Assembly (NCBI GenBank): GCA_017467845.1
Contig: JAFUKH010000027.1
Location: forward strand, 1 to 41,785
DNA length: 41,785 nt
Direction of reading: 5' to 3'
From: Lachnospiraceae bacterium
GTDB lineage: Bacteria > Bacillota > Clostridia > Lachnospirales > Lachnospiraceae
Below, in pieces: positions 24,255 through 33,907 of the stretch. The translations under genes and the position numbers were made by a program. The notes beneath the pieces are model-generated. The model did no database searches and had not been told where the DNA came from. It was given only the letters and a program-made list of their open reading frames with translations. Numbering within the stretch: position 1 is the first letter of the stretch; the number at the start of each line of letters is the position of its first letter.

Positions 24255-25418
24255 ATGAAGAGGAAGAAAAGAATTTTACTGTACATACTGGGAGCACTCC
24301 TATTGACCGGATGTGGAAGTGGAGAGACCTTGGCAGAGATGGCAGCAACTCAGGAATATGCTCAGGCAGAGGAAACGGCAGCTCCTACGCCCATACCTAC
24401 AGAAGTGCCTACACCGGAGCCTACGGAAGCACCAACGCCGGAGCCTACACCCAAGGTGGTAACCTTTACCCTGTCTGCAGCGGGAGATGTGACCCTGGGG
24501 AATATGCATCTGCATGGTTATGAGGGTACCTTTAATGAGATGTATGATATTCAGGATGACCCCGCATATTTCTTTGAAAATGTAAGAGATATTTTCGAAG
24601 AGGATGATATGACTCTGGTGAATTTCGAGGGGGTACTTACCACTTCCAATGAAAGAGTGGAGAAGGCCTACAATATGAAGGGGGACCCGGAATATGTGAA
24701 GATTCTCACAGCGGGAAGTGTAGAGGCTGCATCTATGGGCAATAATCATCGTATGGACTATGGTGAGCAGGGGGAGGCAGATACCGTTGCAGCTCTGGAA
24801 TCGGAAGGAATCGTATATGCCTACGATAGTGTAGTAGGTTATTACAAGACGGAGGATATTACGGTTGGCTTTGTATCAGTTAACGAGCATTATGACGGAG
24901 AAGCGGTAGAGGTCTTCTTAAAGGATGGTATCAAGAAGCTGAAAGAGGAGCAGGTTAATCTGATTATTGCCTGCTGTCATTGGGGAGAGGAACTGGCTCA
25001 CTATCCTAACGATTATCAGAAGGAGCTTGGAAAGAAGTGCATTAACTGGGGGGCAGATCTTGTGATTGGACATCATCCCCATGTTTTGCAGGGAGTAGAA
25101 GAGTATCGGGGAAAATATATTATCTATAGTCTGGGCAATTTCTGCTTTGGTGGTAATCGTAATCCCAAGGACAAGGATGCCATGATTTTCCGGCAGACCT
25201 TTACCTTTGTGGACGGCGTGAAGAAGGAGGATCAGGACATACAGGTGATTCCTTGCACCATCAGTTCGGTAGAGGACAGAAACAATTATCAGCCAACTCC
25301 GGTTTACAACAAGGATGCAGAGCGGATAATTGACAGATTGAACACATATAGTGAACCCTTCGGCATAGAATTTGATTATGAAGGTTTCCCGGTGAGGGAA
25401 AAGGAGCAGGAAGGATAA
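24255..25418 (+). CDS. CapA-family lipoprotein (PGA-synthesis-type metallophosphatase fold)
   Basis: Extracytoplasmic lipoprotein (387 aa): signal peptide with lipobox LLTGC, a Thr-Pro-Glu-rich linker (about residues 42-66, TPEPTEAPTPEPTP), then a CapA domain. Family landmarks are AAGDVTLGN, VNFEGVLTTS, NNHRMDYGEQG, CCHWGEE and GHHPHVLQG, ending with SLGNFCFGG. The His and Asp residues in these motifs form the metal site of this calcineurin-like fold. CapA proteins are tied to poly-gamma-glutamate capsule assembly, but no capB/capC is here, so another envelope role is likely. GAGGAG lies 5 bp before the start. It probably forms an operon with the next two genes. Confidence 0.9.
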   Translation: MKRKKRILLYILGALLLTGCGSGETLAEMAATQEYAQAEETAAPTPIPTEVPTPEPTEAPTPEPTPKVVTFTLSAAGDVTLGNMHLHGYEGTFNEMYDIQDDPAYFFENVRDIFEEDDMTLVNFEGVLTTSNERVEKAYNMKGDPEYVKILTAGSVEAASMGNNHRMDYGEQGEADTVAALESEGIVYAYDSVVGYYKTEDITVGFVSVNEHYDGEAVEVFLKDGIKKLKEEQVNLIIACCHWGEELAHYPNDYQKELGKKCINWGADLVIGHHPHVLQGVEEYRGKYIIYSLGNFCFGGNRNPKDKDAMIFRQTFTFVDGVKKEDQDIQVIPCTISSVEDRNNYQPTPVYNKDAERIIDRLNTYSEPFGIEFDYEGFPVREKEQEG

Positions 25419-25427
25419 GGAACATTT

Positions 25428-26534
25428 ATGAAGGAAAGAACCCGTTTGGGAATGCTGTGCGGTGGTATCGGAATAGGGCTGAATACCATACTTTTCGGTA
25501 TTAAACTGCTGGCAGGAATTATAAGTAATTCCATAGCTATTACAGCCGATGCTTTTAATAATCTGAGTGATGCAGGTTCCTCGATTATTATGTTATTCGG
25601 CTTTAAATTGGCGGATGAAGCACCGGATAAGGACCACCCCTTTGGGCATGGAAGAATTGAGTACGTTTCAGGACTGATTGTATCCGTTTTTATTTTGATG
25701 GTGGCATTTGAGCTTTTTAAGAGCTCTGTGAATAAAATGATTCAGCCGGTAGAGCTGGAAAGTTCTCCCCTTGTGGTAGGAATTTTGGTGGTGTCTGTAC
25801 TGATAAAGCTGATTATGTGGATTTATAACCGGGTGATTGGTAAGAAGATCGAAAGCAGTGCCATGCAGGCAACAGCCACGGACAGTATCAGCGATGCTGT
25901 CGCTACTTGTGTTGTTCTGATAGGAACACTGGTGGGAAGCTATACCGGATTTCAGATTGACGGATTTTTAGGTGCCCTTGTTGCCGTATTTATTTTTCTT
26001 GCCGGATTCAATGCGGCAAAGGACACCATTAATCCTTTGCTTGGAATGAAGCCGGATGAGGAGTTTGTGAAAAAAATCGAAGAAATGGTAATGTCCTATG
26101 ATTTGGTAATCGGCATCCATGATTTGATTGTACATAACTATGGACCGGGCAGAATACTGATATCCCTTCATGCGGAGGTTCCTTCCGACGGAGATCTGAT
26201 AGAGATGCATGATGTGATTGATTTGATTGAACACAGACTTCGAAGCGACCTTTCCTGTCAGGCGGTGATTCACATGGATCCGGTATGTGTTCATGATGAG
26301 CAGACCAATCGTTTGAGAGAGGTGGTGAAGGAGATGGTAGCGGAAATCAGTGGGGAACTTTCTATTCATGATTTTAGAATTGTAGTGGGGCCTACCCACA
26401 CCAATCTGGTATTTGATTTGCTGATACCCTACCGTTTTTCTAAGAGTGACAGCGAACTTGTGAAAGAGATTTCTGAGCGGATTCATGCTTATGATGAAAG
26501 CTTATATGCAGTAATTGAGATAGATAAGGAATAA
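25428..26534 (+). CDS. Cation diffusion facilitator (Zn/Fe/Mn-type efflux)
   Basis: Proton-coupled divalent-metal exporter of the CDF family (368 aa). Six membrane helices lie in about residues 10-205, with metal-site residues in ADAFNNLSDAGSS (helix 2) and SISDAVATCV (helix 5), and the conserved DHPFGHGRIEY between helices 2 and 3. A cytoplasmic ferredoxin-like C-terminal domain follows, with His residues in SLHAEVPSD and QAVIHMDP. The domain after about residue 290 is longer than in FieF/CzcD, giving a second small alpha-beta segment, as in many clostridial CDFs. It starts 9 bp after the CapA gene. The metal cannot be assigned from this alone. Confidence 0.93.
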   Translation: MKERTRLGMLCGGIGIGLNTILFGIKLLAGIISNSIAITADAFNNLSDAGSSIIMLFGFKLADEAPDKDHPFGHGRIEYVSGLIVSVFILMVAFELFKSSVNKMIQPVELESSPLVVGILVVSVLIKLIMWIYNRVIGKKIESSAMQATATDSISDAVATCVVLIGTLVGSYTGFQIDGFLGALVAVFIFLAGFNAAKDTINPLLGMKPDEEFVKKIEEMVMSYDLVIGIHDLIVHNYGPGRILISLHAEVPSDGDLIEMHDVIDLIEHRLRSDLSCQAVIHMDPVCVHDEQTNRLREVVKEMVAEISGELSIHDFRIVVGPTHTNLVFDLLIPYRFSKSDSELVKEISERIHAYDESLYAVIEIDKE

Positions 26535-26542
26535 ATTATTCA

Positions 26543-28606
26543 ATGAGATATGTTTTACTTTTTTTGAGCTTGACGTTGTTTTATTTAGAGCAGGTGTACC
26601 ATGCGATTGCTGATGGGGGAATTGTGTATAATCTGATATTCTTAGTGCCTGCGATTCTTTTGCTGGCATCCATAGAGAGTATGATGCTGGGATTTTCCGG
26701 AAAGAAGGCAAGCAGGGTATTATTTTATGTGATTCTAAGCGTAGAAATTATATTCTATTGTGCACAACTTGTGTACTTCAGCATTTTCAAGCAGCCCCTT
26801 TTATTTGCTGCCGTAGGAAATGCCGGTGCAGATGCCCTCACTACCTATTGGAGAGAGGCGTTGACCGGAATACTCAATAATTGGTACGGGATTCTTTTGA
26901 TGTTTGTGCCCTTAGTGGTGGGAATTGTTCTGGATAAAAAGGAGAAACTGACCTTTTCCCAAATGGATGTTTCAGCAGGGGTATTTTCTCTTCTGTGGAC
27001 GGTGGTGGCAGTATGTGTCAGCGGAGTGATTCTGGTCTGCGGCTATTATACTAAAGCAGAGTTTTATCATGATTATCAGGGATATTATGATCCTCTTTCT
27101 CTGGTAGAGAGTTATGGATTATCCCCAACACTTGCCAGAAGTCTGCTGGGAGATTTCTTACCGGAGGCAGAAGAAGACATTTATGTGGCAGGTTCCGATG
27201 ATGTGGTTATGTCAGGCGGACAGGAGGAGGTTTCTACAGAGACACCTGCTCCAAAAGAGACCGTTACACCACAGTCCACCGAAAGACCACCAGCTATGGC
27301 AGTACCCACGGAGGAGCCTGTGGATACTTCGCCTCACATGTTTACTGTGGATTATGAAAAGCTTTCGGGGATGGTGGATTCCAAGGAATTTCGCAAGACG
27401 GTATCTGCTTACCAGTCCTTGGAGCCCACAAACAAGAATGAATATACAGGTATGTTCGAGGGATATAATCTGATTTACCTAACTGCGGAAGGATTTTCAA
27501 CCTATGCAGTATCGGAAGCCCTTACCCCTACTTTGTATAAGCTTTTGAATGAAGGTATTATAGCTAAGAATTATTATGTTCCCTTATGGCAGACCAGTAC
27601 CAGTGATGGTGAGTATGTAAATCTGACAGGACTGATTCCGAATCAGCAGTTTAGTATGAAGCGCAGCGGTGCAAATGCCCAGCCCTATTCTCTGGGAGCA
27701 TATTTCGGAGGGGAAGGAGTTAAGTGCTACGGCTTCCACAACGGTACCATGTCTTACTATGACCGCTATATCAGTCACCCCAATATGGGGTATGATTTTA
27801 TGGCATCTTTATTGGGAGATTTGCCCAAGGAGGAGTGGGGAGATAAGGTATTCCCCATGGAAAATGCAGGATATTGGCCGGCGTCAGACTTAGATATGAT
27901 GAAGGCAACCATTCCATATTATATTAATGAAGAGCGTTTTCATGTGTATTACATGACGATTTCCGGCCATTTAAACTATAATTTCCTTGGAAACCGTATG
28001 TCATCGAAGAATAAAGATTTGGTGGCGGATTTGCCTTATTCTACGGAAGGAAAGGCATATATTGCATGTAATATAGAGCTTGACAGAGCACTGGAGTATC
28101 TTATCACAGAGCTGGATAAGGCAGGTAAGCTGGAAAAAACAGTGATTGTCATGAGTGCAGACCATTATCCCTATGGTATGGATGTGAATAATTATGAGGA
28201 GCTTGCCGGAAAAGAACTGGAGGATACCTTAGATATTTATCGTAACAGTCTGGTGTTATGGAATAGTGAGATGGAGCCTATGGTAGTGGAAAAGCCTTGC
28301 TGCTCCGTGGATGTTCTTCCTACCATACTGAATCTGTTTGGCTTTGAGTATGATTCCAGACTCTATGCAGGAAGAGATATTTTATCCGATAGCGAGGGTC
28401 TTGTTATTTTCTCTGACAGAAGCTTTATAACAGAGACGATGGAATATAACAAAAAGACCAAAGAGAAGGTCTATAAAGTGGATTCGGTAACTGAGGAAGA
28501 TTACGAAGCCATGAAAAAGCAGGTAAAGACCATTTATGATTACAGTGCAGGAATTCTCAATCAGGATTTCTATCGTTATGTGGAAGAATGCAGAATCGTG
28601 AATTAA
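26543..28606 (+). CDS. LtaS-like phosphoglycerol transferase (alkaline-phosphatase fold)
   Basis: Membrane enzyme of the lipoteichoic-acid-synthase/sulfatase family (687 aa). About five N-terminal helices lie within residues 1-190, then a Pro/Thr/Glu-rich linker (about 225-270), then the extracellular catalytic domain. Thr353 in TSTSD occupies the nucleophile position; TAEGFSTYA supplies the first metal-ligand Glu and VIVMSADHYPYG the later metal ligands. It would transfer glycerol-phosphate-type groups from phosphatidylglycerol. Only a weak AAGGA precedes the start, 8 bp after the CDF stop, so translation may be coupled. The linker is unusual for LtaS. Other members modify different polymers, so the product is not certain. 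Confidence 0.88.
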   Translation: MRYVLLFLSLTLFYLEQVYHAIADGGIVYNLIFLVPAILLLASIESMMLGFSGKKASRVLFYVILSVEIIFYCAQLVYFSIFKQPLLFAAVGNAGADALTTYWREALTGILNNWYGILLMFVPLVVGIVLDKKEKLTFSQMDVSAGVFSLLWTVVAVCVSGVILVCGYYTKAEFYHDYQGYYDPLSLVESYGLSPTLARSLLGDFLPEAEEDIYVAGSDDVVMSGGQEEVSTETPAPKETVTPQSTERPPAMAVPTEEPVDTSPHMFTVDYEKLSGMVDSKEFRKTVSAYQSLEPTNKNEYTGMFEGYNLIYLTAEGFSTYAVSEALTPTLYKLLNEGIIAKNYYVPLWQTSTSDGEYVNLTGLIPNQQFSMKRSGANAQPYSLGAYFGGEGVKCYGFHNGTMSYYDRYISHPNMGYDFMASLLGDLPKEEWGDKVFPMENAGYWPASDLDMMKATIPYYINEERFHVYYMTISGHLNYNFLGNRMSSKNKDLVADLPYSTEGKAYIACNIELDRALEYLITELDKAGKLEKTVIVMSADHYPYGMDVNNYEELAGKELEDTLDIYRNSLVLWNSEMEPMVVEKPCCSVDVLPTILNLFGFEYDSRLYAGRDILSDSEGLVIFSDRSFITETMEYNKKTKEKVYKVDSVTEEDYEAMKKQVKTIYDYSAGILNQDFYRYVEECRIVN

Positions 28607-28621
28607 TTAACAGGTAAATAG

Positions 28622-28650
28622 TTGCACGGATGGAAAATAAAGTGTATAAT
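28622..28650 (+). promoter_or_regulatory. Sigma-A promoter of gpmI
   Basis: TTGCAC (28622-28627), 17-bp spacer and a perfect TATAAT (28645-28650), giving a leader of about 50 nt before gpmI. Confidence 0.85.
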
Positions 28651-28706
28651 ACCTTCGGTAAATCGATTACATATTTGCCGCAGGCAATGTAAATAAAGGA
28701 GGACAT

Positions 28707-30245
28707 ATGAGTAAGAAACCAGTAGTTTTAATGATTCTTGATGGTTACGGATTAAATGAGAAGGCTGAGGGTAATGCAGTATCTATCGCAAAGACCCCGG
28801 TTATGGATAAATTAATGGCTGAATGCCCTTTTGTAAGAGGTAATGCCAGCGGAATGGCTGTAGGTCTTCCGGAAGGACAGATGGGTAACTCAGAGGTTGG
28901 TCACTTAAATATGGGTGCCGGCCGTATTGTGTACCAGGAGCTTACCAGAATTACCAAAGAAATTCAGGATGGTACTTTCTTTGAGAACCCTACACTTCTT
29001 GCAGCAGTTGAAAACTGTAAGAAGAATGATAGTGCCCTTCATTTAATGGGTCTTTTATCAGATGGTGGTGTACACAGCCACAACACTCACTTATACGGAC
29101 TTTTAGAGCTTGCAAAGAGAAATGGTCTGGAGAAGGTATATGTTCACTGCTTCCTTGACGGACGTGACACTCCTCCTGCATCAGGTAAGGACTTCGCTAT
29201 TGCCCTTACCGAAGAGATGGAGAAAATCGGTGTAGGTAAGATCGCATCCGTAATGGGTAGATATTACGCTATGGACCGTGATAATAACTGGGATAGAGTA
29301 AAGCTTGCTTACGATTGTATGACCGAAGGCGAAGGACTTACTGCAGCTTGTGGTATCTGCGGTATCCAGGCTTCCTACGATAAGGATGAGACTGATGAGT
29401 TTGTAAAGCCTACCTGCGCAGTAGAAGACGGTAAGCCGGTTGCAACCGTTCAGGATAAGGATTCCGTAATCTTCTTTAACTTCCGTCCTGACAGAGCAAG
29501 AGAGATTACCAGAGCATTCTGTGATGATGATTTCAAGGGATTTGAAAGAACACGTAAGGATATCGTATTCGTTGCATTCTCTGATTACGATCCTACCATC
29601 CCTAACAAGGAAGTTGCATTCCACAAGGTTGCAGTTACCAATACCTTTGGTGAGTGGCTTGCAGCAAATGGTATGACTCAGGCAAGAATCGCTGAGACCG
29701 AGAAGTATGCACATGTAACCTTCTTCTTCAACGGCGGCGTAGAGACTCCTAATGAGGGAGAGGACAGAATTTTAGTTAATTCTCCTAAGGTTGCTACCTA
29801 TGACTTAAAGCCTGAGATGAGTGCTTATGAAGTATGTGATAAGCTTACAGACGCAATCCGCAGCGATAAGTATGATGTTATTATCATTAACTTTGCTAAC
29901 CCTGATATGGTTGGTCATACCGGTGTTGTGGAAGCAGCTGTGGCAGCTTGTGAAGCAGTAGATGAGTGCGTAGGTAAGGCAGTAGATGCTATCAAGGAAG
30001 TTGGCGGTTCTATGTTTATCTGTGCTGACCACGGTAATGCTGAGCAGCTTGTAGATTATGAGAACGGAACTCCATTTACCGCTCATACTACCAACCAGGT
30101 TCCTTTCATCTTAGTTAACTATGATGAAGCTTATACCTTAAGAGAGGGTGGATGTCTTGCAGATATCGTTCCTACCATGATTGAAATGATGGGTAAGGAG
30201 CAGCCTGTGGAAATGACCGGAAAGTCATTATTAATCAAGAAATAA
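28707..30245 (+). CDS. gpmI: 2,3-bisphosphoglycerate-independent phosphoglycerate mutase
   Basis: Glycolytic enzyme interconverting 3- and 2-phosphoglycerate with two Mn ions. At 512 aa it has the family length. LMILDGYG near residue 8 gives the first metal Asp, and Ser62 in QMGNSEVGH is the phosphorylated nucleophile. Other conserved blocks are DGRDTPP, GRYYAMDRD, NFRPDRARE, NPDMVGHTG and CADHGNAE. AAAGGAGG precedes the ATG and its codon use is that of a highly expressed gene. It stands alone between its own promoter and a terminator, apart from the gap-pgk-tpi operon where gpmI often lies. Confidence 0.98.
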   Translation: MSKKPVVLMILDGYGLNEKAEGNAVSIAKTPVMDKLMAECPFVRGNASGMAVGLPEGQMGNSEVGHLNMGAGRIVYQELTRITKEIQDGTFFENPTLLAAVENCKKNDSALHLMGLLSDGGVHSHNTHLYGLLELAKRNGLEKVYVHCFLDGRDTPPASGKDFAIALTEEMEKIGVGKIASVMGRYYAMDRDNNWDRVKLAYDCMTEGEGLTAACGICGIQASYDKDETDEFVKPTCAVEDGKPVATVQDKDSVIFFNFRPDRAREITRAFCDDDFKGFERTRKDIVFVAFSDYDPTIPNKEVAFHKVAVTNTFGEWLAANGMTQARIAETEKYAHVTFFFNGGVETPNEGEDRILVNSPKVATYDLKPEMSAYEVCDKLTDAIRSDKYDVIIINFANPDMVGHTGVVEAAVAACEAVDECVGKAVDAIKEVGGSMFICADHGNAEQLVDYENGTPFTAHTTNQVPFILVNYDEAYTLREGGCLADIVPTMIEMMGKEQPVEMTGKSLLIKK

Positions 30246-30259
30246 TTTAGGGAAAAGAA

Positions 30260-30290
30260 GGGCTGTTGCGGTAACGTAGCAGCCCGTTTG
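30260..30290 (+). terminator. Terminator after gpmI
   Basis: An 11-bp stem GGGCTGTTGCG with CGTAGCAGCCC (two G-U pairs), GTAA loop, then GTTTG. The T tract is short, so read-through into the next gene is possible. Confidence 0.65.
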
Positions 30291-30312
30291 TGCAATTTGG
30301 GAGGTAGAAGAC

Positions 30313-31335
30313 ATGGGACTGGTGACACTTGGAAAGACAGGGATTATTGTTCAGAAGAATTCCTTCGGTGCACTTCCGATTCAGAGAATATCTAAGGACG
30401 AGGCGGTGAAGCTTCTTCGTAAAGCATATGATGCAGGAGTTACCTTTTTTGATACGGCTCGTTTTTATACTGATAGCGAGGAAAAGCTGGGCGAGGCCTT
30501 TGAAGGTATTCGTGAAAAGGTGTATATTGCCTCCAAAACAGCGGCAACTACACCGGAGGCTTTTTGGGCGGATTTAAATACTTCGCTGACAAATTTAAAA
30601 ACGGATTACATTGATTTATATCAGTTTCACAACCCAAGCTTTTGTCCAAAGCCGGGTGATGGCAGCGGTGTGTATGAATGTATGCTGGAAGCCAAGGAAA
30701 AAGGACTCATCAGACATATTGGTATCACCAATCATCGCTTAAATGTAGCCATGGAAGCCATCGAAAGCGGTTTATATGAGACTCTGCAGTTCCCATTCTG
30801 CTATCTGGCTACGGATAAGGATTTGGAAGTGGTAGAGGCGTGTAAAGAAGCAGGTATGGGCTTTATCGCCATGAAAGCTTTATCCGGTGGACTGATTACC
30901 AATTCTGCGGCAGCATATGCGTTTTTAGACCAATATGACCATGTACTTCCTATCTGGGGCGTGCAGAGAGAGACAGAGCTGGATGAATTCTTAAGTTACA
31001 TTGATAATCCGCCTGCCATGAATGAAGAACTGGCGGCAGTGATAGCTAAGGACCGTAAGGAGCTTTTGGGAGATTTTTGCAGAGGCTGTGGTTATTGTAT
31101 GCCTTGTCCGGTTGGGATTGAAATCAATAACATGGCACGTATGAGTCTGATGATTCGTCGTGCACCGTCTCAGGCACAGCTTACGCCCGAGATGCAGGAG
31201 AAGATGTTTAAGATTGAAGGCTGCGCAAATTGTGGTAAGTGTAAGTCAAAATGTCCTTACGGATTAGATACACCGGCACTGCTTAGAAAGAATCTGGAAG
31301 ACTATAAGGAAATCCTTGCCGGCAAGGTTTATTAA
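30313..31335 (+). CDS. Aldo/keto reductase with C-terminal ferredoxin-type 4Fe-4S domain
   Basis: NAD(P)H-linked carbonyl reductase fold (340 aa) with an added iron-sulfur domain. The AKR catalytic positions are visible: Asp in FFDTARFYTD, the Tyr in the same segment, Lys in YIASKT and His in YQFHN. Two cysteine clusters follow after about residue 255: CRGCGYCMPCPVG and CANCGKCKSKCPYG, enough for two clusters. This AKR-ferredoxin fusion is common in anaerobic Firmicutes; the physiological substrate is not known. GGGAGG sits 8 bp before the ATG. Confidence 0.93.
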   Translation: MGLVTLGKTGIIVQKNSFGALPIQRISKDEAVKLLRKAYDAGVTFFDTARFYTDSEEKLGEAFEGIREKVYIASKTAATTPEAFWADLNTSLTNLKTDYIDLYQFHNPSFCPKPGDGSGVYECMLEAKEKGLIRHIGITNHRLNVAMEAIESGLYETLQFPFCYLATDKDLEVVEACKEAGMGFIAMKALSGGLITNSAAAYAFLDQYDHVLPIWGVQRETELDEFLSYIDNPPAMNEELAAVIAKDRKELLGDFCRGCGYCMPCPVGIEINNMARMSLMIRRAPSQAQLTPEMQEKMFKIEGCANCGKCKSKCPYGLDTPALLRKNLEDYKEILAGKVY

Positions 31336-31365
31336 TTAAAATAATAATTATTGTACAAATTATCC

Positions 31366-31394
31366 TTGTAATTTAGATAATTTTGTGTTATAGT
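31366..31394 (+). promoter_or_regulatory. Sigma-A promoter of secG-rnr-smpB
   Basis: TTGTAA (31366-31371), 17-bp spacer, TATAGT (31389-31394), about 50 bp before secG. Confidence 0.7.
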
Positions 31395-31445
31395 AATAGG
31401 GCTTGACATTAGGATGAAAGTTAGGTTGAAAGGAAGAGGTTTTAT

Positions 31446-31685
31446 ATGGGAGCACTTAGAATCGTTTTAACAATTCTGTTTATTATAGTTTGTATCGCAA
31501 TGGTAGTGTTGGTACTTATGCAGGAAGGTAAGCAGGCTGGTCTTGGCGCAATCGCCGGTGCAGCAGAGACTTACTGGGGAAAGAACAAAGGTCGTTCTAT
31601 GGAAGGAACGTTATTAAAGCTTACAAAGATTTGTTCGGTTCTTTTCATCGGTCTTGCAATTGTACTTAATTTGAACGTATTTTAA
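31446..31685 (+). CDS. secG: SecG, preprotein translocase subunit
   Basis: Small membrane subunit of the SecYEG channel (79 aa). Two hydrophobic helices (about 3-24 and 60-78) flank the conserved loop with MQEGKQAGLGAIAG. AGGAAGAGG precedes the start. It leads the classic Firmicute order secG-rnr-smpB-ssrA. A small hairpin separates it from rnr. Confidence 0.96.
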   Translation: MGALRIVLTILFIIVCIAMVVLVLMQEGKQAGLGAIAGAAETYWGKNKGRSMEGTLLKLTKICSVLFIGLAIVLNLNVF

Positions 31686-31697
31686 TTGACGTAATGA

Positions 31698-31725
31698 GGC
31701 ACTCTATTGATATAGGGTGCCTTTT
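31698..31725 (+). terminator. Hairpin between secG and rnr (attenuator-like)
   Basis: A 10-bp stem GGCACTCTAT with ATAGGGTGCC (one G-U) and TGAT loop, then TTTT. Only four T residues follow, so partial termination that lowers rnr relative to secG is likely. Confidence 0.65.
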
Positions 31726-31744
31726 ATGTTGCCCAGAGGTGAGT

Positions 31745-33907
31745 ATGGAGATTAGAGATAAGAGAAAAAAAGTGATTTGTGACCTGGTAAATGATGAGTT
31801 ATATGTTCCTATGAAGGAAAAAGAGCTGGCGATGTTTTTACAGGTTTCTAAAGAGGATAGAGAAGAGTTTAAGCAGATATTGAATGAGCTTTTGGCAGAA
31901 GGAAAACTGATGCTGACCTTAAAAGGAAAATATATGAAGTCAAATGGAAAGGTGCTGACCGGTACCTTTATCGGCAATGCCAAGGGCTTTGGTTTCGTAG
32001 AAATCGAGGGAAGAGAAGAGGACTTATATATTCCGGAGGATAAGACTGGGGGAGCTTTTCATAAGGATACTGTGGAAGTTGTGCTCTTACCGCCTTCCGG
32101 TGGAAAGCGTCAGGAGGCTCAGGTTATCAAGGTGTTAAGCCGTGGGATGACTCAGGTGGTAGGAACCTATCAGAAGTCCAAGAATTTTGGTTTCGTAATA
32201 CCTGACAATACGAAGCTGTCTCAGGATATTTTTGTTCCCAAGGAGCGTTCTAAAGGAGCGGTAGACGGACATAAAGTAGTAGTAGAGCTGACCGACTATG
32301 GTAATGAGAATAAGAGTCCGGAGGGAAAAGTTGTAGAGATTCTGGGACATATTAATGACCCGGGAGTGGATATTTTATCCATCGTAAAGAATTTTGAGAT
32401 TCCTATGGAATTCCCGGAGAAGGTGATGAAGCAGGTGGAGCGTGTGGCTAAGGAAGTATCCGATGCTGACAGAGCCGGAAGACGTGACCTTCGAGATATG
32501 GTGATGGTGACCATAGACGGGGAAGATGCTAAGGATCTGGATGATGCGGTAAGCCTTTGCTATGATGGGGAAAACTTCCATCTGGGTGTGCACATTGCGG
32601 ATGTAACCAATTATGTGCAGGAGAATTCTGCGCTGGACAGAGAAGCCTTAAAGCGGGGAACCAGCGTATATCTGGTGGACAGAGTAATTCCCATGCTTCC
32701 TCATGCACTCTCTAACGGTGTGTGCTCCTTGAACGAAGGCGTGGACCGTCTGGCACTGAGCTGTCTGATGACCATTGACGGTAAGGGCGAAGTGATTAAT
32801 TATGAAATCTGTGAGTCGGTGATTAATGTGAATAATCGCATGTCCTATACCATTGTGAATCAGATATTAACCGAGGATGATGTGTATGTGAATTATCCGG
32901 AGTATAAGAAATATGAGTATCTGGATGAAATGTTCCGCCACATGGAGACCTTATCTGAGATATTGATTAATAAGCGTAGAAGACGCGGTGCTATCGATTT
33001 TGATTTTCCGGAGGCGAAGATTCTGCTGGATAAGGAGGGAACACCTCTTGCCATTAAGCCTTATGAGCGAAATGTGGCAACCATGCTTATCGAGAGCTTC
33101 ATGCTGGCAGCCAATGAGACTGTGGCACAGCATTTCTACTGGCAGGAGCTGCCCTTTGTATATCGTGTCCATGATACGCCGGATGCAGAAAGAATCGCCA
33201 AGCTGGCAACCTTTATCAATAACTTCGGTTACTATATGAAGAGTATTTCCAGAGAGGGCGTAAAGGTTTCGGACGGAGAGATTCATCCAAAGGAGATTCA
33301 GAAGCTACTTGCGAAAATTGCGGGAACACCGGAGGAGGCAATGATTAGCCGTCTTGCACTGCGCAGTATGAAGCAGGCAAAATACAGTACAGAAAGCACA
33401 GGACATTTTGGTCTGGCCTGTAAGTATTACAGCCATTTTACCTCACCGATTCGTAGATATCCGGATTTGCAGATTCATCGAATCATTAAGGAACAGCTTA
33501 GGGGAAGGCTTAATAATGATAGGATTGACCATTACCAGAACATTTTACCCGAGGTCTGTAAGCAGTCTTCTGTGACGGAGCGTCGCGCAGATGAAGCAGA
33601 GCGTGAGACAGAGAAGCTTAAGAAAGCAGAGTACATGGAAGCACATCTGGGAGAAGTCTTTGAAGGTGTGGTATCCGGTATCACCCAGTGGGGGATTTAT
33701 GTGGAACTTCCTAATACTGTGGAAGGATTAATTCATGTTGCAAAAATCCCGGGAGACTACTATTATTATAACGAAAGCACTTATGAGATGGTGGGAGAGA
33801 CAACCGGCAAGGCCTATAAGCTTGGTATGAAGGTAAAGGTCATGGCTACAGCCACCGATACTTTTACAAAGACCATTGATTTTGCGCTTGTCCAGGAGGA
33901 TGAATAA
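31745..33907 (+). CDS. rnr: Ribonuclease R
   Basis: Processive 3'-5' exoribonuclease of the RNB family (720 aa), able to degrade structured RNA and to process tmRNA. N-terminal helix-turn-helix-like and cold-shock domains precede the RNB catalytic domain. DGEDAKDLDDAVSL holds the metal-binding Asp residues, and FTSPIRRYPDLQIHR is the conserved late RNB motif. An S1 domain (EVFEGVVSGITQWGIYVEL) ends the protein, without a long Lys-rich tail. An in-frame ATG at 31694 lies beside the intergenic hairpin and lacks a ribosome site; the ATG at 31745 follows AGAGGTGAG and fits the family N terminus. smpB starts immediately after the stop. Confidence 0.96.
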   Translation: MEIRDKRKKVICDLVNDELYVPMKEKELAMFLQVSKEDREEFKQILNELLAEGKLMLTLKGKYMKSNGKVLTGTFIGNAKGFGFVEIEGREEDLYIPEDKTGGAFHKDTVEVVLLPPSGGKRQEAQVIKVLSRGMTQVVGTYQKSKNFGFVIPDNTKLSQDIFVPKERSKGAVDGHKVVVELTDYGNENKSPEGKVVEILGHINDPGVDILSIVKNFEIPMEFPEKVMKQVERVAKEVSDADRAGRRDLRDMVMVTIDGEDAKDLDDAVSLCYDGENFHLGVHIADVTNYVQENSALDREALKRGTSVYLVDRVIPMLPHALSNGVCSLNEGVDRLALSCLMTIDGKGEVINYEICESVINVNNRMSYTIVNQILTEDDVYVNYPEYKKYEYLDEMFRHMETLSEILINKRRRRGAIDFDFPEAKILLDKEGTPLAIKPYERNVATMLIESFMLAANETVAQHFYWQELPFVYRVHDTPDAERIAKLATFINNFGYYMKSISREGVKVSDGEIHPKEIQKLLAKIAGTPEEAMISRLALRSMKQAKYSTESTGHFGLACKYYSHFTSPIRRYPDLQIHRIIKEQLRGRLNNDRIDHYQNILPEVCKQSSVTERRADEAERETEKLKKAEYMEAHLGEVFEGVVSGITQWGIYVELPNTVEGLIHVAKIPGDYYYYNESTYEMVGETTGKAYKLGMKVKVMATATDTFTKTIDFALVQEDE

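Noticed and set aside
31404-31440. TTGACA at 31404 as a second secG promoter
   Set aside because: No -10 element is found at 16-18 bp; the TTGTAA/TATAGT pair upstream fits better.
31694-31744. Upstream ATG for RNase R
   Set aside because: The codon sits at the secG-rnr hairpin, lacks a ribosome site, and adds 17 residues with no family resemblance.
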